Below the pieces are notes generated by a model. It was not told the origin of the DNA. It did no database searches and saw nothing but the letters and a program-made list of their open reading frames with translations. 64,000 nt of DNA. It comes from Mycobacterium kansasii ATCC 12478. GTDB lineage: Bacteria; Actinomycetota; Actinomycetes; Mycobacteriales; Mycobacteriaceae. Location of the stretch: positions 4,712,001 through 4,776,000 of the forward strand of contig NC_022663.1 in NCBI RefSeq assembly GCF_000157895.3, written 5' to 3'. The position numbers were made by a program, and so were the translations under genes. Shown in pieces: positions 51,703-59,738 of this stretch. The stretch's first letter is position 1; every line of letters begins with the position of its first letter.

Positions 51703-54684
51703 GTGGCGATGCGGCCGTCCGCACGGATGCCGAAGCTGACTCGGCGTAGCCGGATTCTGATCTTGATCGCGCTGGGTGTCATCGCGGTGCTGCTCGCCGG
51801 TCCACGCCTGATCGACGCGTACGTCGATTGGCTGTGGTTCGGCGAGCTGGGTTACCGGTCGGTGTTCACCACGGTGCTGGTCACCCGGATCGTGGTGTTT
51901 CTGGCGGGGGGCCTGCTGGTCGGCGGCATCGTCTTTGCCGGGCTGGCGTTGGCCTACCGGACCCGGCCGGTCTTCGTGCCGAGCAACGACAACGACCCGG
52001 TGGCGCGTTATCGCGCCGTCGTGCTGGCCCGCCTACGGCTGGTGGGCATCGGGGTACCCGCGGCCATCGGACTGCTGGCCGGCATCGTGGCGCAGGGATA
52101 CTGGGTTCGGATCCAGCTGTTCTTGCACGGCGGCGACTTCGGAGTCAGGGACCCGCAGTTCGGGAAGGACCTCGGCTTCTACGCTTTCGAGTTGCCGTTC
52201 TACCGGCTGGTGCTCAGCTACCTGTTCGTAGCCGTGTTCCTGGCGTTCGTGGCAAACCTGTTGGCCCACTACATCTTTGGTGGTATCCGGCTTTCGGGTC
52301 GCACAGGCGCGCTGAGCCGCTCGGCGCGTGTCCAATTGGTCAGCCTGGTCGGGATGCTGGTGCTGCTCAAAGCCGTCGCCTACTGGTTCGACCGCTATGA
52401 GCTGCTGTCGCACAGCCGTGGCGGTAAGCCGTTCACCGGTGCCGGGTACACCGATATCAACGCGGTCCTGCCGGCCAAGCTGATCCTGATGGCGATCGCA
52501 TTGATCTGCGCGGCCGCAGTGTTCTCCGCAATCACCCTGCGGGACTTGCGGATTCCGGCTATCGGTCTGGCCCTGTTGCTGCTGTCGTCAGTGATCGTAG
52601 GTGCCGCCTGGCCGATGATCGTCGAGCAGATCAGTGTCAAACCCAATGCCGCGCAGAAGGAGAGCGAATACATCAGCCGCAGTATCACCGCAACTCGGCA
52701 AGCCTACGGCCTGACGTCGGACGTGGTGACGTATCGCAACTACACCGGCGAGGGGCAGGCGACCGCGCAGCAGGTCGCCGCCGACCGCGCCACGACCTCC
52801 AACATCAGGTTGCTCGACCCCACGATCGTCAGCCCGGCGTTCACCCAGTTCCAGCAGGGTAAGAACTTCTACTACTTCCCCGACCAGTTATCGATCGACC
52901 GCTACGTCGACCGTAACGGCAATCTGCGTGACTACGTCGTCGCGGCGCGTGAACTCAACCCCGACCGGCTGATCGACAACCAGCGCGACTGGATCAACCG
53001 GCACACCGTGTACACCCACGGCAACGGATTCATCGCCTCGCCAGCCAACACCGTGCGCGGGATCGCCAACGACCCGAACCAGAACGGCGGTTACCCCGAA
53101 TTCCTGGTCAACGTCGTCGGCGCCAACGGCACCGTGGTGTCCGACGGGCCGGCGCAGCTGGACCAGCCGCGGGTCTACTTCGGACCGGTCATCGCCAACA
53201 CGTCCGCGGACTACGCGATTGTCGGAAAGACCGGCGCAGACCGGGAATACGACTACGAAACCAGCACGGAGACCAAGAACTACACCTACACCGGCAGCGG
53301 CGGTGTCCCGATCGGCGGCTGGATTTCCCGCACCGTGTTCGCCGCGAAGTTCGCCGAGCGAAACTTCTTGTTCTCCAACGTGATTGGCTCCAACAGCAAA
53401 ATCTTGTTCAACCGGGATCCGGCGCATCGGGTGGAGGCGGTGGCGCCGTGGCTGACCACGGACAGCGCGGTGTACCCGGCGATAGTCAACAAGCGACTGG
53501 TGTGGATCATCGACGGCTACACGACCTTGGACAACTACCCGTACTCCGAGCTCACCTCGCTGTCGTCGGCGACGGCCGATTCCACCGAGGTGGCCTTCAA
53601 CCGGTTGGCGCCCGACAAGAAGGTCTCCTACATCCGCAATTCGGTGAAGGCCACCGTCGACGCCTACGACGGCACGGTCACACTGTACCAGCAGGACGAA
53701 CAGGACCCGGTGCTGCGGGCCTGGATGCAGGTGTTCCCAGGGACCGTCAAGCCCAAGAGCGACATCACTCCCGAGCTTGCCGAGCATCTGCGCTATCCCG
53801 AAGACCTGTTCAAGGTGCAGCGGATGCTACTGGCCAAGTACCACGTCAACGACCCGGTGACATTCTTTTCCACCTCCGACTTCTGGGACGTGCCGCTGGA
53901 CCCGAACCCGACCGCCAGCAGCTACCAGCCGCCGTATTACATCGTCGCGAAAAACATTGCCAAAGACGACAATTCGGCTGCCTACCAGCTGATCAGCGCG
54001 ATGAACCGGTTCAAACGCGACTATCTGGCCGCGTACATCAGCGCCAGCTCAGATCCCGCGACGTACGGCAAGATCACCGTGCTGACCATCCCCGGACAGG
54101 TCAACGGTCCCAAGCTGGCCAACAACGCGATCACCACCGACCCCGCGGTGTCGCAGGATCTCGGCGTGATCGGACGCGACAACCAGAACCGGATCCGGTG
54201 GGGCAACCTGCTCACCTTGCCGGTGGCCCAGGGTGGGCTGCTGTACGTCGAACCCGTCTATGCCTCGCCCGGTGCCAGCGACGCCGCCTCGTCGTACCCG
54301 CGGCTGATCCGGGTGGCGATGATGTACAACGACAAGGTCGGATACGGCCCCACCGTGCGTGATGCGCTCAACGGGCTGTTCGGGCCCGGTGCCGGTGATG
54401 CCGCCACCGGAATACAGCCGACCGAGGCCGGTGTGCCGGCGAATCCGCCCGCCAACCCGCCGCCGGCCACTGGCCCGGGCGGAACCCCGCCGCCAACCGC
54501 GGTGGTACCGCCGCCCCCGGATGGAGCTGCGACCTTGTCGCCGGCCAAAGCCGCTGCGCTGCAGGAGATTCAGGCCGCGATCGGTGCCGCCCGGGACGCG
54601 CAGAAGAAAGGTGATTTCGCCGCCTACGGGTCAGCGCTGCAGCGGCTGGACGAGGCCATCACCAAGTTCAACAACGCCAAGTAG
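51703..54684 (+). CDS. UPF0182 multi-pass membrane protein (Rv3193c-like)
   Basis: 993 residues from GTG 51703. About seven transmembrane helices fill the first 320 residues (for example ILILIALGVIAVLLAGPRL and VSLVGMLVLLKAVAYWFD). A large extracytoplasmic domain (about 330-900) follows, then a Pro/Ala-rich stretch and a helical C-terminal tail (LQEIQAAIGAARDAQKKGD). It is highly conserved in actinobacteria; function unknown. It is the last gene of the conserved block; the tail ends 10 bp before a 9-bp repeat array. Confidence 0.93.
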   Translation: MAMRPSARMPKLTRRSRILILIALGVIAVLLAGPRLIDAYVDWLWFGELGYRSVFTTVLVTRIVVFLAGGLLVGGIVFAGLALAYRTRPVFVPSNDNDPVARYRAVVLARLRLVGIGVPAAIGLLAGIVAQGYWVRIQLFLHGGDFGVRDPQFGKDLGFYAFELPFYRLVLSYLFVAVFLAFVANLLAHYIFGGIRLSGRTGALSRSARVQLVSLVGMLVLLKAVAYWFDRYELLSHSRGGKPFTGAGYTDINAVLPAKLILMAIALICAAAVFSAITLRDLRIPAIGLALLLLSSVIVGAAWPMIVEQISVKPNAAQKESEYISRSITATRQAYGLTSDVVTYRNYTGEGQATAQQVAADRATTSNIRLLDPTIVSPAFTQFQQGKNFYYFPDQLSIDRYVDRNGNLRDYVVAARELNPDRLIDNQRDWINRHTVYTHGNGFIASPANTVRGIANDPNQNGGYPEFLVNVVGANGTVVSDGPAQLDQPRVYFGPVIANTSADYAIVGKTGADREYDYETSTETKNYTYTGSGGVPIGGWISRTVFAAKFAERNFLFSNVIGSNSKILFNRDPAHRVEAVAPWLTTDSAVYPAIVNKRLVWIIDGYTTLDNYPYSELTSLSSATADSTEVAFNRLAPDKKVSYIRNSVKATVDAYDGTVTLYQQDEQDPVLRAWMQVFPGTVKPKSDITPELAEHLRYPEDLFKVQRMLLAKYHVNDPVTFFSTSDFWDVPLDPNPTASSYQPPYYIVAKNIAKDDNSAAYQLISAMNRFKRDYLAAYISASSDPATYGKITVLTIPGQVNGPKLANNAITTDPAVSQDLGVIGRDNQNRIRWGNLLTLPVAQGGLLYVEPVYASPGASDAASSYPRLIRVAMMYNDKVGYGPTVRDALNGLFGPGAGDAATGIQPTEAGVPANPPANPPPATGPGGTPPPTAVVPPPPDGAATLSPAKAAALQEIQAAIGAARDAQKKGDFAAYGSALQRLDEAITKFNNAK

Positions 54685-54693
54685 GGCTCTAGC

Positions 54694-54759
54694 GATCACA
54701 GGGATCACTGGGATCACTGGGATCACTGGGATCACTGGGATCCCAGTGATCACTGTCCC
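54694..54759. repeat. 9-bp tandem repeat ending in a 22-bp perfect palindrome
   Basis: The unit GATCACTGG repeats about five times (54694-54738, first unit with one mismatch). The last unit forms one arm of the palindrome GATCACTGGGATCCCAGTGATC (54730-54751). It lies between convergent genes and overlaps the rtcB stop codon. It is probably a transcription terminator that has expanded by slippage. Confidence 0.85.
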
Positions 54760-55955
54760 TTGACGTTCATGATCTGCCGCAGCGAGGTCACGATGTCGAC
54801 GAGCGGTTCGGCATCGGCCATGACGCGGTCGATGTCCTTGTAGGCCTGTGGGATCTCGTCGATCCACTCTTTACCATGGCGGTATTCGATGCCCACCATC
54901 GCCACTGCCAGATCCCGCTCGGTGAACAGTTGCTTCGCCTTGGTCCTGCTGAACCGGCGACCGGCCCCGTGCGGGGCCGACCATAGGCTGTCGTGGTTTC
55001 CCTTGCCGCGCACGACATACGAGCGGGTACCCATGGATCCCGGGATGACTCCCAGCTTGCCCTCGGTGGCGTCGATCGCACCCTTGCGAGTCAGCCACAC
55101 GGTTTCTCCATCGATCCGGGTGGGGGCCGTGTAGTTGTGGTGACAGTTAATGCGTTCGGTCTCCACGCGTTGCGGTTGCACACCCAGCCACGACGCGAAG
55201 ACGTGGATGAAGCGATCCATCATCTCTGCGCGGTTGAGATAGGCAAAGCGCTGCGCCCACTTCAAATCCCTGATGTAGCAGTCGAACTCGGGTGTTCCCT
55301 CGTTGAGGAACGCCAGGTCGCGGTTTGGCAGCTTGGTCAACGGATCGCCCGAGCACTGCTGCAGGGCGATGTTGATGTGCCGTTGGGCGATCTTGTTGCC
55401 CACGCCGCGGGAGCCGCTGTGCAGGAACAGCCAGACGGTGTTCGCGAGGTCGACGCAGAGTTCGATGAAATGGTTTCCGCCGCCGAGAGATCCCAACTGC
55501 TGCATCCATTTCGGGCTGTGGGAGAGGTCCACATCGAGTTCTGCCTGCAGTTCGAGGAGCTCGTTGTGCTTCTTGGCGGTGAACGGGAACCGTTGCAAGC
55601 TCTTGTTGTAGTTCCCCGGTGACAGCGGTATCGCGTCCTCGACCAGGCGCCGCAGCGTAGGCAACTCTTGGGCGTACTCGCCGTCGAATCGGGCTGCCAG
55701 GTCGGCCTCGGTGAACCGCGTCTTGGCCGCGACCATGCCGCAGCCGATGTCCACTCCGACGGCCGCGGGGATCACGGCGCCCTTGGTGGGTATGACGGTG
55801 CCGACGGCCGAGCCCTTACCAAGGTGCGCGTCGGGCATAAGGGAGACGTGCGGGTGGACGAAGGGCATGGATGCGGTGAGTTTCGCCTGCTCGAGGGTGT
55901 TGTCGTCGATTTCGCTGGCAAAGTTGAGTAGCTTCGGCCCGAGGCGTTGGGGCAT
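54750..55955 (-). CDS. rtcB: RtcB RNA ligase
   Basis: 401 residues from ATG 55955 with AAGGAG 6 nt upstream. The GTP/Mn-binding residues of RtcB are visible: Asp/Cys in GVDIGCGM, GGGNHFIE, the HSGSRGVGN motif with the His guanylation region, the NCHHNY double histidine and the guanylate-accepting His in GHNDS-like context (GKGNHDSLWSAPHGAGRRFSR, given here as GKGNHDSLW and APHGAGRRFSR). It joins 2',3'-cyclic or 3'-phosphate RNA ends to 5'-OH ends. No archease or RtcA is nearby. M. tuberculosis has another RtcB-like protein elsewhere but not this one. The long upstream open frame has no similarity. Confidence 0.92.
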   Translation of the reverse strand: MPQRLGPKLLNFASEIDDNTLEQAKLTASMPFVHPHVSLMPDAHLGKGSAVGTVIPTKGAVIPAAVGVDIGCGMVAAKTRFTEADLAARFDGEYAQELPTLRRLVEDAIPLSPGNYNKSLQRFPFTAKKHNELLELQAELDVDLSHSPKWMQQLGSLGGGNHFIELCVDLANTVWLFLHSGSRGVGNKIAQRHINIALQQCSGDPLTKLPNRDLAFLNEGTPEFDCYIRDLKWAQRFAYLNRAEMMDRFIHVFASWLGVQPQRVETERINCHHNYTAPTRIDGETVWLTRKGAIDATEGKLGVIPGSMGTRSYVVRGKGNHDSLWSAPHGAGRRFSRTKAKQLFTERDLAVAMVGIEYRHGKEWIDEIPQAYKDIDRVMADAEPLVDIVTSLRQIMNVKGQ

Positions 55956-56544
55956 GGTAACTCCTTCGGACGCGATTATAGTCGGCTGTCGTGAGTGCGG
56001 GTGTGGCAACGTTGGGCGTGGATCATGTTGCAGCTGTTGGGTGTTCGCCGCAAGCGCGCTGAGTTGCAGTGCGGTCGCCGACCGTGGTGACTTAGCTTGC
56101 ACCAGCCACGGCCTGGGATGCTATCTGCCCGAAATGGCCGGGCGCAAAGTATTTTCGGGTGGCTGGTTGGAGACCGGTATGGGTGGCCACGGCTTGGTGG
56201 AGGCGCTTGGCGCCTGCAACGACTGGGCGCGGTTGGCGGCGAAGGCGAAGTGACCGGGCAGTGCCGGTGTCGGGCCGGCCGCGTCGCGGGCCGATCTGGT
56301 CGATGCGGTCGCCATGGGCGCCTTTCATGGTGACATTGATGCTTATCCGGTGCGGGAGCCGAAGCGCTGTGGCGGACGGCGGCACCAGGACCAGGAGGGA
56401 ATCTTGGTTGCTTCGGATCGGCGTCGGCTTGTGTCGGCCAGCCGGGACCGCATAGGCGGGCTCGTCTGGTTTGATGTGCGCCGGCGCTGCTGACCCTGCG
56501 ATTTGGTCCAGAGTCGAAGTGTTCGGTAACCTGGCATTTACCGA
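55956..56544. other. 589-bp stretch without a confident gene
   Basis: This lies between rtcB and the tRNA. Two weak plus-strand frames exist: 56132-56253 (40 codons, MAGRKVFSGGWLETG...) and 56314-56493 (59 codons, MGAFHGDIDAYPVRE...). They have protein-like composition but no clear ribosome-binding site or recognised family, and may be remnants of a decayed gene. Confidence 0.45.
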
Positions 56545-56621
56545 CGCGGGGTGGAGCAGCTCGGTAGCTCGCTGGGCTCATAACCCAGAGGTCGCAGGTT
56601 CGAATCCTGTCCCCGCTACCA
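56545..56621 (+). tRNA. Initiator tRNA-Met (CAU)
   Basis: 77 nt including encoded CCA. Anticodon loop CTCATAA with CAU anticodon. The anticodon stem has the three consecutive G-C pairs (GGG/CCC) unique to initiators, and the first base pair of the acceptor stem is mismatched (C1-U72), another initiator feature. D-loop AGCTCGGTAGCTCG and T-arm GCAGGTTCGAATCCTGT are normal. The body sequence CGCGGGGTGGAGCAG is standard for mycobacterial tRNA-fMet. Confidence 0.97.
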
Positions 56622-56629
56622 GCGGAAAT

Positions 56630-56660
56630 GGCCCCCGGAGACTTCTCCGGGGGCCGTTTT
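56630..56660 (+). terminator. Intrinsic terminator after tRNA-fMet
   Basis: Perfect 12-bp arms GGCCCCCGGAGA and TCTCCGGGGGCC with a 2-nt loop are followed by GTTTT. It begins 8 nt after the tRNA 3' end. This is the strongest terminator-like structure in the window. Confidence 0.92.
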
Positions 56661-56967
56661 CATGCCCGATGGGAACACTTTTGGGAACTTTCGCAAGGCT
56701 AACGGTAACCGGTTGCTCGACGGCCCGGCACCTGTGAAGCGGCGGCAGAACTGGATATCGCGGACCGAGGGAACCTATGTCGGGTGTCCCTAGAGTGCTG
56801 CTCCCGGAGGCTGTTGGCCGGTTCAAGGGAGCCTTGCCCAGCTCACAGACAGGCATCGTCGCCACCGCTTAGGCGTGTCCGTTCAAAGTGGCAGCTAGTC
56901 GCTGGTTTACTCAATGTAACCGGCCATCGACACGTTTGACATTGCGCTCTGGGGCGAAAGCAAATAC
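56661..56967. other. 307-bp spacer between tRNA and OLD nuclease gene
   Basis: No convincing gene. It begins with AT-richer sequence (CCGATGGGAACACTTTTGGGAAC) of the sort seen next to integrase attachment sites in tRNA genes, and base composition drops toward the island gene. A second copy of the tRNA 3' end was looked for by eye within the window and not found. Confidence 0.5.
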
Positions 56968-58608
56968 ATGAAACTCACCCGCATCGAGGTAAAGAATTTC
57001 AGGTCGTTCGGGGAGTCGGATATTCGACTGACCGATGGGATGAACGCACTCGTCGGACCTAATAACTGCGGAAAGTCGAATCTGGTGCGAGCCATCCGGA
57101 TGGCTTTCGACCCAAAGTACCCTTTCGATCCGGCCGTCGATGTTCCGGGACAGAGAAAGTTTGCCTTTCCTAGGACGACTTTGACTTTCGACTGTCGGGG
57201 AGCGACGTCCAGTGAGTCGACTCTGCTGCGATACCTTCGCGACTATGAGAAGACCGTTTCAAGGTCTTCAAGCTCGACCTATGCAGAAGACAGCACCGTG
57301 CGATTCGTCGTTACGTATCGTGGGGGCCGAGAGAATGTAACCCGCCAGGAGTACTTTTCCGCACGTGGCGGAGGTGACCGCCGCGGCAACCCTGAGTTGA
57401 ATGAGAAGGCATTGCGTCAATTCCGCAAAGTCATGAGGTTTATTGCTGTCGATAGCGGTCAAAGTATCGAAGAACTCCTCGCTGGAAGATTTCGAGAAAT
57501 TCTGCATACCGTGCTCAAAGAAGAATTAAAACAGCATCTTCACGATGCGGAACTAGCCCGAAAAGATTACGTCGGAAAACTTGAATCGCAGTTGCTATCT
57601 CCGATGCGTGATCGAACCCTTACTATAAGCAAGCGTTTGTTCCCTGAAGTTAAAGATATGTTCTTGACGCCAACCGTGTCAGGTCTGGAAGAAACGCTGT
57701 CTAACGTAGAGATCAGGCTCGCTGATTCGGTGGAGACCGAGCTACGAAACAAAGGCACAGGCGTCGCGGGAGCGATACTGGTTGCCCTGCTTCGATACCT
57801 GACAGAAGCGAGCAAGCAGTCGATGGTTCTAGCCGTTGAAGAACCCGAGGCCTTCCTTCATCCGGCTGCACAGGAAAGGCTGCGGGAGGACCTCGAAGCG
57901 TTAGCAGAAAAGGATAACGTATCACTATTGATAACGACGCATTCCCCCTACATTCTATCTAGGCATCCGAAGGCGCAAGTGGTAGCGATTGAGAAATCGT
58001 CAGATGGAATCTCAGCAGTCTGCGGTACGGCTCGGGGGAGCGAACCACACTCGCCAGCATTGAGTGGACTCTTCCGCGACCTGGCAGTGCCTCGGCTGCT
58101 TGACCGCTACAACACCATCCCCGCGACTAGCCGAGGCATTCTCCTAGTGGAGGGGGCCTCCGATGAAGCATTTATCAAGATAGCGGCCGACAAGCTAAAT
58201 TGTAGAGCTACAATCGATGGCGTCCATATATTGCCCAACACTGGAACCGACTCGCTAGTGCTCCAGGCAGTTATATTGCGTGCTGAGACAGATCGACCAA
58301 TTTGGATTTTACTCGACTCTGATGAGAACGGGAGACACGCACGCGATCTATTGATTAAACGCTTCAAGATGAATCAAAAGGATGTGCTCGAATATGGTCG
58401 ATTTTTGGGAAGCCAATACCGCGAAGGCGCAGAGGCCGAATGGTTGTTTCCTCCAAAGACGATGGAAGCCTTTGTCAAGAAGTTTGGAGAGGACCTGGTC
58501 TTGAAGTCTAAGGCAAAAAAGTTTGGAGACTTTCGATATGATTTTACTCCTGAGGGCAAAGAGGCTTTTCCTGAGTGGTTGCGGAAAACGCGAAGCAGTC
58601 AGATGTAG
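56968..58608 (+). CDS. OLD-family ATP-dependent nuclease (ATPase plus TOPRIM)
   Basis: 546 residues from ATG 56968. An ABC/SMC-type ATPase has Walker A LVGPNNCGKSNLVRA (residues about 28-42), a signature-like TGVAGAILVALLRYL, Walker B VLAVEEPEAFLHPAAQ and the H-loop ITTHSPYILSRH. A C-terminal TOPRIM domain follows, with ILLVEGASDEAF (invariant Glu) and WILLDSDENG (DxD). This is the overcoming-lysogenization-defect architecture shared by phage P2 Old and Gabija GajA. No UvrD-like GajB lies next to it, so it reads as a stand-alone class 1 OLD protein. It is distinctly richer in A/T and in codons such as AAA, GAA and TTA than its neighbours, indicating transfer. Confidence 0.92.
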   Translation: MKLTRIEVKNFRSFGESDIRLTDGMNALVGPNNCGKSNLVRAIRMAFDPKYPFDPAVDVPGQRKFAFPRTTLTFDCRGATSSESTLLRYLRDYEKTVSRSSSSTYAEDSTVRFVVTYRGGRENVTRQEYFSARGGGDRRGNPELNEKALRQFRKVMRFIAVDSGQSIEELLAGRFREILHTVLKEELKQHLHDAELARKDYVGKLESQLLSPMRDRTLTISKRLFPEVKDMFLTPTVSGLEETLSNVEIRLADSVETELRNKGTGVAGAILVALLRYLTEASKQSMVLAVEEPEAFLHPAAQERLREDLEALAEKDNVSLLITTHSPYILSRHPKAQVVAIEKSSDGISAVCGTARGSEPHSPALSGLFRDLAVPRLLDRYNTIPATSRGILLVEGASDEAFIKIAADKLNCRATIDGVHILPNTGTDSLVLQAVILRAETDRPIWILLDSDENGRHARDLLIKRFKMNQKDVLEYGRFLGSQYREGAEAEWLFPPKTMEAFVKKFGEDLVLKSKAKKFGDFRYDFTPEGKEAFPEWLRKTRSSQM

Positions 58609-58766
58609 CAGGGTGGCGAGTGGTCTTCGACGCGATCGAGGAAAGGCTTATGGCCTCGGCAAGCTAGGAATCGAGCTGAGCGGTGGGAACTACCTTCCGG
58701 GGCGGACCTGGGGCCCTACGATGTGACGCCGCGTGCTCCGCATTTACCAAACATAGCGTGAGCGGG

Positions 58767-59096
58767 TCATGCTGTCAGTTCCACGCTGCTCTCGCCGAAG
58801 TCGGCAACGATTCGAAGATTCCCGCCGAGGGCGGCGACGTACGACTGCAGCGTGCCCAGCTCCGTGTGCGACAGGTCGCCGCTTTCGAGCTTTGACACGC
58901 GTGCCTGCGACACCCCCATCAAAGCGGCGACGTCGGCCTGCCGGGCATGTCCATGCGCCTTGCGAATGTCAGCAAGGCGCTGGGCCTGGACGGCGTCGTG
59001 CATTTCTTTGCGTGCTGCGTCGGCGCGCGCCGGGTCCAGCCGCCCCTGCGCAACCGCCTCCGCACGAATCTCACGCCAGTTGCGTGCCACGATCAT
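58767..59096 (-). CDS. XRE-family antitoxin (HigA-like)
   Basis: 109 residues. The central HTH (ARQADVAALMGVSQARVSKLESG) is of Cro/C1 type, with an N-terminal helical part. The start overlaps the toxin stop by 4 bp, so the toxin is first, the usual HigBA order. It is expected to neutralise the toxin and repress the operon at the palindrome near 59451. Preceding it on the chromosome is a 158-bp gap without genes. Confidence 0.88.
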   Translation of the reverse strand: MIVARNWREIRAEAVAQGRLDPARADAARKEMHDAVQAQRLADIRKAHGHARQADVAALMGVSQARVSKLESGDLSHTELGTLQSYVAALGGNLRIVADFGESSVELTA

Positions 59097-59446
59097 TCAC
59101 CTCCCTCGTTCGCCAGCCAGTTCTCATATCGCTGATCGGCCACCGGAATGTTCTCCTCGTACCAGCGCTTCCAGTTGCCTGCCTTGTCCCCGCCAAGCAG
59201 CAGGATCGCCTGCCGTCGTGGATCGAAGATGAACAGGATCCGAATGCTGGTACCCGCCGGCCGCAGCTCCTTCAAGCTGTGGAACTTCGATCCCTTTACC
59301 TTGTCCACCGTCGGCCGGCCTAGCGTTGGTCCTTCCAGCTCGAGCAGGTCGATGGCCCCGGTGACTGCTGCCATCGCTTCGTCGTCGAGCGAGAAGTACC
59401 AGGCTTCGACCTCCTCGAGCAGGATCACATCCCAGGACATCGACAT
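59093..59446 (-). CDS. HigB/RelE-type toxin (phage-derived Gp49-like)
   Basis: 117 residues. The HigB/Gp49 family signature is visible: EVEAWYFSLDDEAMAAVTGA, GRPTVDKVKGSKFHSLKELR, IRILFIFDPRRQAILLLGGDK and WKRWYEENIPVADQRYENWL. Such proteins are ribosome-dependent mRNA endonucleases. It resembles the M. tuberculosis HigB-type pair Rv3182/Rv3183. It starts right at an operator palindrome. Confidence 0.9.
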   Translation of the reverse strand: MSMSWDVILLEEVEAWYFSLDDEAMAAVTGAIDLLELEGPTLGRPTVDKVKGSKFHSLKELRPAGTSIRILFIFDPRRQAILLLGGDKAGNWKRWYEENIPVADQRYENWLANEGGE

Positions 59447-59450
59447 TAAT

Positions 59451-59466
59451 ATAACTTCAGAGTTAT
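59451..59466 (-). promoter_or_regulatory. Operator palindrome of the higBA-like operon
   Basis: ATAACT-TCAG-AGTTAT, a perfect 6-bp inverted repeat with a 4-nt spacer, lies 5 bp upstream of the toxin start within an AT-rich promoter (TTGTAC ... ATTAAT on the minus strand). It is the likely binding site for the XRE antitoxin. Confidence 0.7.
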
Positions 59467-59492
59467 GTACAACTTTCTAAGGCGAAGGAGAG

Positions 59493-59738
59493 TCACGTCG
59501 AGCCCTCGCCGTCCTGCCACGCGTCGCCGAGCAGGAATTCGGCGGCCAGTTCCGCCGCCTCGCGATCGTCGTTGCTCAGCACATGGGCGTAAGTCTCCAG
59601 GAAGAATCCGACGTTGGCGTGGCCGATGCGCTCACTGATCACTTTCGGGCTGATGCCAGCCCGCAAACTGGTAACCAGCAATCTTCGAACCGTGCGAATG
59701 CCCCGCCGCTGGCAGTGCCCTGTTGAGGCATTCGTCAT
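59493..59738 (-). pseudogene. C-terminal remnant of a tyrosine integrase fused to element-end sequence
   Basis: The open frame of 81 codons begins at ATG 59738, overlapping the stop of the zinc-knuckle gene (ATGA). Its first ~22 residues come from the element end; the rest is the C-terminus of a phage/island integrase: LRAGISPKVISERIGHANVG (Arg-Ile-Gly-His box) and FFLETYAHVL with the catalytic tyrosine. The missing upstream half of the same kind of integrase is at 63491-64000. The two halves are separated by the three-gene element. Confidence 0.82.

Noticed and set aside
54750..56102. N-terminally extended RtcB from 56102
   Set aside because: The extra 49 residues have no similarity, while ATG 55955 has a good ribosome-binding site and the family MPQRLGPKLL start.
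56968..58608. Gabija (GajA-GajB) system
   Set aside because: The GajA-like protein is present but no UvrD-like GajB is adjacent; UvrD2 and AdnAB elsewhere in the window are housekeeping repair proteins.
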